NCBI RefSeq assembly: GCF_026151205.1
Contig: NC_087084.1
Coordinates: 7,241,394-7,305,393 of the forward strand
Length of the DNA stretch: 64,000 nucleotides
Direction of reading: 5' to 3'
Source of the DNA: Bolinopsis microptera
Taxonomy: Eukaryota > Ctenophora > Tentaculata > Lobata > Bolinopsidae
The notes beneath the pieces are model-generated. The model searched no databases. It was given only the letters and a program-made list of their open reading frames with translations, and had not been told where the DNA came from. Shown piece by piece: positions 46,128 to 57,900 of this stretch. Position numbers and translations under genes: made by a program. The number at the start of each line of letters is the position of its first letter. Within the stretch, counting starts at the first letter, position 1.

Positions 46128-46614
46128 ACTTCCCCAAAAAAGTGAAGACTATTCTTATCCTAAAGGGCCCAAAATGGCTACTACCAGCAGCCATTTTTTT
46201 TTTAATTTGAAAATTCAATTAATCATTATATATATAAATCAAGCGTTACATTTCAGCCATGCAAAATTACAATGACATATTTTGATATACTAAATGATAA
46301 ATGGTACTGCAATATAAGTTGCTTAATGTTTGGCCGGATGACAACTAACGAGAAAAATAAACTTGATTATATAATAATTAATTCGGCTGAACCAACACAT
46401 AGCAAGAGCCACATTAACGTTGGGGCCGTCTACCAAATTTGAATGACAAACATTAACAAGAAATCAAACATATCATAAATAATTATAAGGATTTTGTTCA
46501 TTACAATTCCGTCACAGCTGATAAAGAAAAAGAAAAGGACAAGCAGATAGGAAATTGGACGGACAGAATTGTAACCAACAAAAACAAATTTCTGAGCCTC
46601 ATAAGACTGATGAG

Positions 46615-49600
46615 CTAATCTGGCCAGACTGTATCGGCAGCCCAGAGGTACTTGATCAGTTTGGCCTTAAAAGTAGAAATCCGCTCTGACTGCCGGATAC
46701 ATACTGGTAGACTATTCCATTTCAGCATAGATCTATGAAAAAAGCTATTTCGGAAGGCATCCGAGCAGGGCACAGTGGTACTCATGTAAGTTGAAGTATC
46801 CGACATATCAATTATTTGAGCATTGTGCCTAGTGTATCGGGTGCCCTCTGGACGGCATAGGACTATATATGTAGGGAGCGAAACTGGAATTATGCTATTC
46901 ACTATTTTATAGAAGGTCATAAGATCGTTATAAATAAACTTCTGTTTAACAGGGAGAATATTTAGTTTCTTTTGCTCTGTAGCAAGTTTATCGTCATTAT
47001 AACTGGAGTAAGGTTCACCATTGATCCATTTAATAGCCCTCTTTTGGATAGCAACAAACTGTTGAAGATGAGTTGCAGATTGAGGGGACCATATGACAGA
47101 ACAATGTTCAAATATAGACCTAATTAACGCTAAATAGAACGATCTTTTCTGCCTTTTATCAGTAGTGAAATGACATGTTCTCTTAAGTAGTCCAAGTCTA
47201 GAGGTAGCTTTGGAAACAAGCGCTTTACATTGTGCACCCCAATTAAACCTGGAGTTTATTGCGACTCCTAAATCTGACTGAGAGGGCACAAAGTCAATAT
47301 CACTTCCAGAAAGTTTATAAAAGAAGGTATTGAATGGCAAGTTATCCAGCACGTTTCTTTGCAGGGACACAGAGAGGGCTTTGCACTTTTGTGGGTGGAA
47401 CTTCATTCGATTTCTCACTGACCAATCATAAAGTCTGTTGATGTCATTTTGGATTATGTGATGGTCAGGGTAACCAAGGATCTCCCTCCAAATTTTAGTG
47501 TCATCTGCATAAAGGGCGATATTGGTGCCTTCAGAGACACAGGAGAACATGTCATTTATAAATATTACAAACAATAAAGGGCCAATTCCAAGTATAGAAC
47601 CTTGAGGGACACCAGACCGAACTGGTAGAGAAGAAGACGTTTGGCCTCCTATCACTACTTGTTGTTGTCGCCCCTCAAGATAGGACTTAATAAATTTAAG
47701 CATTAGTCCATCGACATTAAAAATATTCTTTAATTTACTTAAAATGAGGTCATGCGAAACGCTATCAAAAGCTTTCGCAAAATCAAAATATATTATATCA
47801 GTCCTGGACCTGTTATTCAATGCAAGTGCAAGATTGTCTGTGAAAGGTATCATTTGGGTTGTGCATGAACGTTCATTAACAAAACCGTGTTGTCGGTCAT
47901 CCAACAGATCAGAACATGCAGCGTATAATGCAGTCTTTATGCACCTTTCAAAGACTTTCATTACAAGAGATGTTAACGAGATAGGCCTGTAGTTCTCAAC
48001 CGAAGACTTATCGCCCTTTTTGTGCACTGGTACTACAAGTGCCAGCTTCCAATCAGGGGGTATGCATCCGCTCGAGAAAGACAGGTTAAATAAAACACTA
48101 AGTGGGTATGCAAGGCTTTGGGCACAGTTTTTGAGGACTCTCCCATGAATCCCATCAGGGCCAGGGGCCTTGTTAGGATTTAACTTTTTAAGAATCAACA
48201 GAACATCTTCTCTACTAAACACAAGACTTGAAAAACAATCATCACGAAAATCTATGTCAATGCCATAATCGCTCTCTTGAGAAAACTGCTCATAAAAATA
48301 TTCGTTAAAAAGGGCAGCTTGATCAGATGGATTGTTTCGAAAGCGATTATGATATTTGACAGTTTCAGGGATCCTGGTTGACTTTGATTTAGATTTAACG
48401 TAGGTCCAGAATTTCTTGGAGATAAGAGCATCATCGGAGTCATCCTCAACACTGAGTCTCATTCTTTCGTCCATCAAATTTTTAAATTTTGTGCGAAATG
48501 CCCGAAACTTTTGTTTATGAGACTCAGAGTTGCTCCCCTTATGCCTTATTCTCCATTTCTCCTTATTTCGTAGGAGACGATCACATTCGGAGTCATACCA
48601 TGGGGGCTGGAACTGAGACTTAATGGTCTTTTTAGGGATCCATCGGTCACAGGCTGCACCGAGAACTCCTCTGAATCGACTCCAGGCAAGATAAGGATCA
48701 TTACACTCAAATATACTATCCCAATCGATGCTAAATAACTCAGAATTCATGCCCCTAAAATTACCTTTACTATAATTAAAGATCTTTCTTTTAGGCTGCT
48801 TAATATACTTGGTCTTAATATCAATGTCAAATGTGATACAAAAGTGGTCGGACATACACATTTCGTTTTGATCTAAAACTTTAACATTCTTAATAAGGTT
48901 TTGAATGTTAGTGAACACAAGATCTAAGGTGTTGCCTGACTTGTGAGTAGGGGAGCTAATAAGTTGTGTATGTCCGAGGTCATCAGTGAGAAAATTCACA
49001 AAGCTAGAATGTAGCTGGCAAGATGACTGACCATCTGGCCAGGAAATCGAAGCTAAATTAAAGTCACCTACCAGAATGTGCCTTTGCAATTTTCTGGCAG
49101 ATGCTAAAGTAACAAAATGTTTCTTGAAAGATTCAAAATTATCTAAGCCAAGCGTTCCTACTCTATAAAATGTTGATATACAAAAGTTTCTTCCACACTG
49201 AGTCTTAATTATGATGGATAATAATTCAGCTTGAACACTAACTTTAGAGAACTTTAGACTCGAGATATCAATGTCTGTTCTATGGGCAATCAGAACACCA
49301 CCACCGTTTTTTCTGAATTTCTTGGGCTGGGTTGCATCCACTGGATGCGATCTTTAGGATCGGTCAAGCCTAAATACTTTGTATTTGTCAGGGAGCACCT
49401 CATTACTGAGAATGGAATTTTTCAGCCATGTCTCGTTTAGAATAATGATGTGAGGCTTATGTTTGTAGATATAACCATGGAATTCATGTATCTTGGTCAT
49501 ATTTAGTGGTGGTGTTCCTGATGCTAAATCGCGTGTATTTAGGAAACCATGGACATTATTGTAAACAACGGATAAATTTGGTCCAGGGTTCAGTAAGGAA

Positions 49601-50127
49601 CAATTACAAATTACTATCAGGGAAATATTAAGGAGAGATAGAAAAACCAGACCACACCTAGACATGACCCCAAGCCAGCTGCTGGTTATACTGAAAAGTA
49701 ACTTAACAGTCTGTTTCGGTGACATGGTAGGTGACAGTTCGGTTTTTGTGGTAGATAGCAATTTTACAGAAATTGCAGCTAAGGCTGTCCCAATGCCCGC
49801 CTCCCCCCTATACACAAGTTTAAAGTGTCTGAGAAAAATGGTACAAAATATTACCATAAAGTAAAGATTTATGGATGACCTCAAACATGGTACAGAGTGT
49901 ATTTTAGGTTGTAGGGGAGCACCAGGGAGTATATTAGCATCGATAGTCAAAGAAAATATATACAAAATAACATAAAAATAAAATATACCCAATAGAGCAC
50001 ATAACATATGACGAGACAGAAGACAGGACAACAAATTTTCCCCGTTACCTCTATTACTTTTACTGATGATAACATACCTAGAAAACATACCAGTTGCAAC
50101 ACGGTGTTGTTGAGCCGATATTCCCAT
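46615..50127 (-). pseudogene. LINE A ORF2: AP endonuclease-reverse transcriptase, one nonsense codon
   Basis: One frame of about 1170 codons, interrupted only by a TAA at 49354-49356 between FRLDRS and SHPVDATQ; LINE B has a leucine codon there. Residues 1-175 are hydrophobic with about three membrane-like segments (41-62, 86-101, 158-175) and end in SLLNPGP (NPGP 180-183). The AP endonuclease follows: NNVHG, NETWL, GDFNLASISW, SDH. The RT has KKGDKSSVENYRPISL, FDFAKAFDSV, GVPQGSILG and the catalytic YADDTKIW, then the usual thumb blocks (SDLGVAIN, FEHCSVIW, IQKRAIKWI). Role: nicks target DNA and primes reverse transcription from it. A GTG/ATG-like restart after the stop would still give endonuclease-truncated RT. 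Confidence 0.9.
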
Positions 50128-50321
50128 GGAACTTTAAAGTATATTATTAACAGAATTGTGTCTCGCCGTTGTGTTTTGTTAGGTATTGTGCTATAATATG
50201 AAGTAACATACATTATGCTATTACTTCGTTTGAATACATATAAATAACATCCAAATGATCAGATCCAATAGGATACTGATGCAGACAATGAAAAATTTAA
50301 ATATTGAATTGAATTACCACA

Positions 50322-51833
50322 TCAGTATCCCAATGGATTAAACCACTTTGAGTGTATGATTCTGAGATAGAACTTTGCCAACACTGGCATCCCAGCTTTG
50401 GGGCTGGGATGAATATCATAAAAGCCCCTGTTGTCACATTTAGGAAATAATCTCTCGTTTCTGTTTCCATAGCGGTCTAAGAAAGCCCAAAAAACATCAA
50501 GGTAAAACAGTTTATGCCTAGAGCAGCGATCAAAGATCAAATTATTCATAGCACAAACATTACCAGGGATTTTATCTTGTCCGTTGGGGTGGACTGGTGG
50601 AATAGCTTGTACAAAAACACGTGCATTTGGATAAAGTTTTTTTGCTGTCTTCATTAGGTCACTCACAGGGGTCTTGAGATGATTGACACCCTGGGTACAG
50701 TACCGGATGTCGTTGGCACCGAAGCTTAAGAACAGTTTCTTTACCTGCACAAGAGGGTTCTTTGTATGAAAGGCCTCAATAGATTTCTGTATAGCTGAGA
50801 TCTTAAGCCCACCCTTAGCTATGTTGGTGACAGTTTCTTTACCTCTACTGAGGCGATCAGTGTCCAATCGAGCAGCAAAGGAGTCACCAGCAATGAGAAT
50901 GATAGACTTCTGGTGTTTATGAGAGTCTGTGATGGGGGCTTTTGGGGATACTTTATTAGGACTGTCGGATGTAGGAGAGGGAAGAATAGGAGATGAAGGG
51001 GAAGAGGACGGTGTGGTTAACTTTCTGAAGGAGAGACTATACCTCCAACAAATTTCATTGTCAGAAGGTGCAACTCCTGGGGCAATCCTGTGCCTCATGA
51101 CTTGCTGTGCACCAGGCTTCATGATGTTCAGTGTGCCATTGGTGGCAGGAAGGGTGAAGTCTGCGTTAATCAACTCTTGGGCTGGCCTTGACCTAGAGGC
51201 CCTAGTTGTGCGTTGTTCTACTTGGGTTGTATCGAGCACAAACTCAAGTGACCGTGGAGCCCCTATTGAGTAAGTGCAAATGGAGCTGGACTGTGATATT
51301 ATTAGGTCTTCATCGTCTTTATGGAGGCTTAACTTAGCTTGCTGAGTGTCGTACCTAGTAACAAGGCAAGCATCCATGTTGTTGGTGGTGGAGGGGAGGT
51401 CATTAATAAGTCCCATCAACTTAAAGATGCTAGGGAAGTTGTTGATGGGATGTGGCTTGTTAACTATGTTACCAAAGCAGTAGTCTTCTGATGAAGGGCT
51501 TAGCCATAGGGTGTGGACTTTTTTAGATTTGCCTTCAAGATTCATTGAATCTAATTCTTCTGTGATTTTTTTGAATAGATTTTCATCCATTCCAGGGAGG
51601 ACTGGAACGTGCTCTACGAGCGTATGTGGGCTATACGAGACATTTTGAACAGTAGTTTCCTTCTTCGTTTTCTTTTCCTTCTTCTTTTCATCTATACGTT
51701 CTATTTTAGAGGCAAGCTTTTTCTCTTTCAGACTGTCCAGGATACTCTGAGTAAGGAGGGTATGCATGTGTTGCTTTACTTCAAGAGATAAGTTTTGCAG
51801 TAAGGCGAGGAAGTTGGCGGGCAGTGTTAACAT
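50322..51833 (-). CDS. LINE A ORF1: AlkB-like dioxygenase fused to SGNH hydrolase
   Basis: 503 residues, fully open. Residues 1-65 are charged and possibly helical, with a lysine-rich run (KKKEKKTKK). Residues ~75-272 match the AlkB-type 2OG-Fe(II) oxygenase core: 2OG-binding-type LVTRY (157-161), HxD iron motif H171-K-D173, YSIGAPRSLEF (188-198), MKPG then distal H248 (MRHR), and RYSLSFR (264-270) in the 2OG-arginine position. After a serine/proline linker, ~308-503 is an SGNH/GDSL hydrolase: GDS (316-318), GG (341-342), GANDIRY (372-378) and DIH (473-475). SGNH (esterase) domains are known in CR1/L2 ORF1 proteins; the AlkB fusion is not something I can recall as described. Inferred role: RNA-binding particle protein that may repair or demethylate the element RNA and act on membranes or acyl groups. 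Start: first methionine in frame. Confidence 0.85.
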   Translation of the reverse strand: MLTLPANFLALLQNLSLEVKQHMHTLLTQSILDSLKEKKLASKIERIDEKKKEKKTKKETTVQNVSYSPHTLVEHVPVLPGMDENLFKKITEELDSMNLEGKSKKVHTLWLSPSSEDYCFGNIVNKPHPINNFPSIFKLMGLINDLPSTTNNMDACLVTRYDTQQAKLSLHKDDEDLIISQSSSICTYSIGAPRSLEFVLDTTQVEQRTTRASRSRPAQELINADFTLPATNGTLNIMKPGAQQVMRHRIAPGVAPSDNEICWRYSLSFRKLTTPSSSPSSPILPSPTSDSPNKVSPKAPITDSHKHQKSIILIAGDSFAARLDTDRLSRGKETVTNIAKGGLKISAIQKSIEAFHTKNPLVQVKKLFLSFGANDIRYCTQGVNHLKTPVSDLMKTAKKLYPNARVFVQAIPPVHPNGQDKIPGNVCAMNNLIFDRCSRHKLFYLDVFWAFLDRYGNRNERLFPKCDNRGFYDIHPSPKAGMPVLAKFYLRIIHSKWFNPLGY

Positions 51834-52140
51834 CTTGTTGTGAAGTGTGGGAGGATCGGGAGGAGACTGGGTGATCCGGATAAGAGATCAACAGCAGGAT
51901 GTTTCAGTGGCACCGTTGTAAACCCTAGCAATCTGGATCTGAAACAGTTAATAGGCCAGAGATTTATAGTTCAGAGTGAGAAAAATTTGAATTATAATGA
52001 ACAGAGGTGTTGTAAAGAACTGTATAGCAAAAAAAAGAATGCAATACTTATCTAAAGGAGAAGTAGCTAAAAGGAGTTAATAAATTTCAAACATCACTAG
52101 ATCTCTAACAATAAAACTAACCTCGTACCAGACCGCAGGA

Positions 52141-52167
52141 GCCCTGGTAGTACAAGACTACCAGGGC
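52141..52167 (-). ncRNA. LINE A 5' UTR hairpin
   Basis: Perfect 11-bp stem (52141-52151 with 52157-52167; GCCCTGGTAGT arm) and a 5-nt loop. It lies in the 5' UTR, about 310 nt upstream of the ORF1 start on the minus strand, next to an AGGA flank shared with LINE B. Confidence 0.75.
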
Positions 52168-52326
52168 AATAGGAAAAAACGATTACCACCTCCACAACCT
52201 GCCATCTAGCTCAGATCCATCACACCCAGGACACCGGCAGACTTTACTCCAACGGATTACTCATCGGTAGCCATGCCTAAATTATTTGTTATATAGTAGT
52301 GTTGAAAGTATTAAAACCTCAGTATC

Positions 52327-53690
52327 TTTTATTTGGAGATACTGGTATAGAGATCACATGCGATGGGGAGCATCATCTGGGAACAGTGATAGGTGGAGAG
52401 GAGGCTGTAGAAGAGTTGTCAGAAATTGCTCTTGATGAACCTCAGGCAGCCCTATCATTGTATACCAAAGCCCTCTGTCATCGGTGGACCTTTGTGATGC
52501 GCACCATCCAGAACACTATTAATACCTCTTCATCCCATTGGAGAAGTGTCAAGAGAAAAGTTCATTCCGGCAATTATTGGTAGGAATGTGACTGACCTGC
52601 ACAGGAGAATGTCTGCGCTACCTGTAAGATGAGGGGTGGTTGGTAGCGTTGAGCCAGTAGAGATCGCGGAAAAGGAATACCAGACGTCACTCAAGATAAC
52701 ATAGGAGCTGGTTGACCTCATCTATGACCAGGAAGCATCCCTGATGAAGTTGGTTAAAATTAAGATAAAGGGCAGAGTTAACAGCCTCAAGTTAGTTAAA
52801 GAATTACGCTTGAAGAAGGAGCTTGCTGAGATAATGAGTGAAGTGGATGAGAATACTAGGGAGTCACTGCAACTGGTACAAGAACATGGGTCAGGAGCTT
52901 GGCTAACATGTCTCCCCATTCAACAGCTAGGGTATGCTTATAGCGAGCAAGACTTCAGAGATGCTGTTCATCTCTGGTGTGGTTGGGACATCCCTAACAC
53001 CCCAAGAATCTGTGATTATGGAGCCAAGAATGATCACAATCATATCCTCAACTGTAAGAACTACCGTCATAACAACATGAGAGACTCTGTTGCTGAATAC
53101 CTTAGGCTGGTGACCAAGGATGTGAGCTGAGGATTTAGCCCCTGTTAACACCTATAGAATCAGGCAACTTCCAACAAAAGGGCAACAATGCTGATATAAG
53201 GCTAGGCTCGATATATCAGCAAGAGGAGTATGGAGCACATTTGAGAGGACTTTCTTTGACATGCGTATTTTCAATCCTAAATCGCCTACATATCAAGGAA
53301 AGACCATGCCACAGCTCTACACTCTGCACGAGAATGAGAAATAGAACCAGTATGCATGAACAGTGTGCTACAATAATTGAAGAAAGGGTCATTTTTGTCC
53401 TCCCTGTATTTACCACTACAGGAGGAATGGCACCTGAGCTTGAGGCCAAGTGTTTTATAAGGAGACTTGCTGTGTTGATAGCCACCAAGACCAAGGAGGA
53501 CTACAGCCAGGTGATGTGTAACATCAGGACACGCCTGAGCATGGATATAATAAAGACTAAAGAGGAGTGTGCTAGTAGCAGTTAGAGGTGTACATGGAAA
53601 GCCAAAGAAGGCATGGACCGCCCCTATATCCAATGTCTCCTTCAACCTGATACCTGAGGAGAAGAGCTACGAAGGATAGACGATATCTAT
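52327..53690 (+). pseudogene. Decayed retroelement RT fragment, right-arm copy
   Basis: Reverse-oriented twin of 41640-43135; its first ~185 bp lie at 46010-46194, before LINE A. The long pieces 52744-53130 (GSGAWLTCLP..., RHNNMRDS) and 53241-53585 (VFTTTGGMAPE) encode peptides identical to the left-arm copy. A small deletion in the left/right comparison near 52550 alters the end of the first piece. Not a functional gene. Confidence 0.6.
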
Positions 53691-54489
53691 TGCTCAGGAT
53701 TAACGTTTGTGCTCTGCCAATTGCATCACTTGATTTAATTTATTGTATATATATTATATATACTGTTTAACATTTTTCACTCTTCAATAAAAAACTAGCT
53801 TAATGTCAGTAGGTCGTTAAGAATTTTTGTGTGCACACACAGATACCTAACAGTATTATTATTATTATATCTTGTCTGGATATTCGAACCTTTCGAATTG
53901 TATCTCGAAATTTATGTTTAAATTCCCTGTGTAGTTTTTTCAAGGTATAATGGGAATAATATTGTAAAATGTCTATTGTATAATGTCATCATTTTATGGC
54001 TCTTCAAGTATCCATTTTGATTGATGTAGCAATTTGAAGTTGCAGCCGAAGATTTATTGATTTTAATGTGGTCCATTCTTAATAAAAATATTTTGCGTTA
54101 CTATTCGTTTAAACAGTAAACTGCTTTAGTTTTTAACTGTTTAGGAGATGATTTGAAGCAGTGCAACGATCTAAGTGCGGTGAAAACGAAGTCAGACCAA
54201 AGCCAGATGCTTTAGTTCACACTGTGACTGATTAATGTACCTCTCAACCTCTGCAGTCTGCAACATACTGACTGTCTTACTTGTAACCTGGTTAGTTATA
54301 ATAGTTATTTTTAATCGTATACCTTCAAGCTTTCCTCCAAACACTGATTTATTGCTAGTATTTTATATTACTGAGCAGACTGAACCAAGTTTTGATTAAA
54401 TGATTAAGATTATTAAAGTTGAGATCATAATCGTATTAATCCAACAATTAATGATCGCTTGTATTTGTTGCTGTGAGACACAAAACACT
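53691..54489. other. Right-arm DNA without a gene
   Basis: Counterpart of 40850-41640 in the left arm. Contains AT-rich DNA, a TGTGTGCACACA-type short palindrome and an (ATT)n run near 53855. No coding signal. Confidence 0.5.
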
Positions 54490-54963
54490 TTTTTTTATTG
54501 AAATCTTTCAATTATTATCATCAGAATTTATTACAATATCAATGTTGTATAGAATTTCTAAAAATGGACTAGAGAAACCAAAAAATGCCTTGACAAGTGT
54601 ACAGCGATGATAACAATCAGGGGACACCAATACACCCAAATAACCAAACAAAAGGCCTCGAGAGACCTGATGAAAAGTCGAGCAATTACATTGGGCCCCA
54701 AGTGCAGAAGGAGAAAAATGGGCAAATAATATGAGCTGTGAACTTAGGAGGCATTTCTAGGTTTTTAAGAATAATTGCCACAACCCAAAAATTCTCAATT
54801 ACAATTGGCTGATTTGTAATATTTCCAATGGAATGAAGTTTTAACGATAAAATTTAAATAATTGAATATAAAAGACTAAATCAAAATTGTATCCGAATAA
54901 AGCAAAAATGCGTGATGAGTACCTCAAAAAAAAAATTTAAAACAAAAATAATAGAGAAATACA

Positions 54964-57900
54964 CTACCCGTAGTCTGGAGAAAAAGAATTGTCAGGATCT
55001 GAACTAGGGTCAATATCTACAGATGCAGTACAAACATGTTCCTTCCAGATGTGTTTAATAAGTTCTGTTTTAAACACACCTGGTCTGATAATCTCTCGAA
55101 GGGAAAGAGGAAGTCGGTTCCAAGTGAGATGAGCTCGATAAAAGTAAGATTTAGATATAGCTGAGCCAGGTGGAATTGAAGATATTACTGATAAGTGATC
55201 AAGATGTGAGCTTCTCAGTCGGCTTGACCCGGAGAAGAAAGTAAGGTACTGAGGCAGAGTGGTGCATGGGTGGTATTGATGCACTAGGGAATGAAAGAAC
55301 TTGAGATCATGGTAATCAAACCTGTACTTTAGGGGCAGAATATTTAACTGTTTACAATGGGCATTATAGATTTCCTCTACACTATAGCTTACACCGTAAT
55401 CATTACGAATCCATTTGAGGGCCCTTTTCTGCAATCCTTCAAGCCTATTGATAGTGCTACTGGACGCTGGTCGCCAAATGATGGGACAGTGTTCGAATAT
55501 TGAGCGTACAAGAGTAAGATACAAGACTCTTCTCTTGTTCAGATCATTAATAAAATGACAATTTCTCTTAAGCATGCCAAATTTTTGGTTAGCTTTACCA
55601 TATAGAGCATCGGCCTGGCTATTAAAATTTAGATTAGACGTCATGATTATGCCTAAATCTTTTTCAGAATCTGTATAATCAAGAAGAGTTTGGCCCATAG
55701 AGTAAGTGTAACGTGTAAATGGTAAAATGCCATCTAAGGGAGACCACCTCTTAAGTATAGCTAAGACCTTACATTTATCAGGATGAAACTTCATCTTATT
55801 AGTTCTTGCCCATGTCATGAGATAATTAATATCGCTTTGAAGTATATGGTGGTCTTCCTCTTGGGATATCTCTCTCTCCACATTTTAGTATCATCAGCGT
55901 ATAAAAGGATATTAGTGCCCTGAGAAAGTCCAGAATATATATCATTTATGAAAAGAACAAAAAGTGTTGGTCCGATTATTGACCCTTGAGGAACACCTGA
56001 CAACACCGGTAGGGTTGCAGAGATAGCCCCATTAACAACTACACATTGCTGACGTCCGGAGAGGTAACTTTTCATAAATTGGAGAAGCATTCCATCGATG
56101 CTATAATAAAATTTTAGCTTGTATAGTATTAAGTCGTGGTTAACGGAATCGAATGCTTTGGCGAAATCGAAGTAAACAATATCAGATCTAATGTTCTTGT
56201 TAAGAGAGAGGGATAGGCTATCGCAGAATTCAACCATCTGAGTTGCACAAGATTTGTGAGGCAGGAAACCATGTTGACGAGGATCAATTTTATCATAACA
56301 TCTACTCAAAAGTTCATCTCGAATAATTCTTTCCATGACTTTCATAACTAAGCTAGTCAAAGATATTGGCCTATAATTCTTAATGTCATTCTTGGAGCCT
56401 TTCTTGTGTACTGGAACAACAATTGCATATTTCCAATTTGAAGGTAGGAAGCCGGATACATAGCACTTTGTGAAAAGAATCTCCAGTGCTGGGGCTAAGG
56501 TAAAGGCACATTTTTTAAGAACTTCACCATGGATTTTATCCGGTCCCATAGCTTTTCTAGTATTCAAATTCTTGAGAATATCTACTATCCTAGACGAACT
56601 GAAAAGGGTAGATACATAATCAATATCATCCTGTGTGAGTGTGTTATCAACATGTACATCATAATCACTAGGCGATGAGAACTGTTGATGAAAAAAGGTA
56701 TTAAATAGGTTTGCTTGGTCAGAATGATCACTTTTGTGTACATCTTCTAGGTGAATTTGTTCAGGTATGCGAGTATTCTTAGATGTTGCCTTTACATAGG
56801 ACCAGAATTTCTTTGTAATTAGATTCGAATCATCCTCGTCCTCAAAGCTAGATGCCATCTTGTTGGAGGCAATTTTCTTAAAATCGCTTCTGCTTTTAGA
56901 GAACTTAAAGTACTTCTCAGCCTTGCAGGAAGGGTCCGTGGTTTCTTTATAACTTTTGTGTAGCCTTTCTTTTTCTAGGCAGGCCTGATGAGACTCAGCG
57001 TCAAACCAAGGAGGTTGAGCCCTGCCTCCAATTTTAATCTTTGGAATATGTTCATTGGTTCTTTGCTCTAAAACATCCTTAAACTTGTTCCATGATGTTT
57101 CCATATTACCAGTGAACTCTGCCTGCCAGTCAATATCTGCAAGGTCTGCATTAAGTGCATCCCAATTTGCTCTTTTAAAATTTAAAGATTCCCTCTTTTG
57201 CGATTTGATGCGCTTCACCTTTGATTTCAAAGTAAAGGAGACTGCAAAATGGTCGGACTTACATGGAATATTATGTTCTGAAATTTTTATATCGGAGATA
57301 AGATGGGGTTTATCGGTTAAGACTAGATCAAGAATGTTTCCTCCAGTATGTGTTGGACTGGTAATAAGTTGCTCTAAACCAAAGTTACTAAAAGTATCTA
57401 GAAAGAGCTGTTCAACCGGATTGCTGCTACAGTAATTCTGCCAATCAATACCAGGTAGATTAAGATCCCCTGCAATTACAATACCTCTAACACCTCTACG
57501 TTGCCTTGCCTTCCTAACATAATCTTGGAAGGCGTTATGATTGTTGGCCCCTAAAGTACCTACCCTATAGAAGCTGCAAAGAATTAGTTTACTACCGTCC
57601 CTAAATTTGAGTGTTATACCAAGAAGCTCTGCCGGGCACTTGTACTCTAACTTAGTAGATACAATATCAATGTCCCTACGTATAGCAACTAAAACGCCAC
57701 CCCCATGCTTCCTAAATCTTCTTGGATTCTGTGGATCTGGTGGATGGGTTTGTAAGGAACGATCAAGTCTAAAAACTTTGTACGATTCAGGTATGACTTC
57801 AGAGTCAATGATAGACTTTTTAAGCCAAGATTCATTGATCAGGAGGATGTCCGGTTCATGGCAGTGAATATAGTGATGGAGTTCAAATATTTTAGTGTTG

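Larger units (their letters stand above)
46195..52326 (-). mobile_element. Near full-length CR1-type LINE, copy A
   Basis: 6.1 kb, minus strand, bounded exactly by comparison with the uninterrupted left arm (empty site near 43010-43016). Order: 5' UTR with hairpin, ORF1 (AlkB-SGNH), ~190-bp gap, ORF2 (hydrophobic leader, NPGP, AP endonuclease, RT), ~420-bp 3' UTR, oligo-A tail. It is inserted at a T-run, so the target duplication cannot be defined. Both copies lack RNase H, as usual for CR1-group LINEs. Confidence 0.9.

Noticed and set aside
50128-50213. Canonical 2A (D-x-E-x-NPGP) site in ORF2
   Set aside because: The D-x-E residues are absent in both LINEs, so only a 2A-like remnant is claimed.
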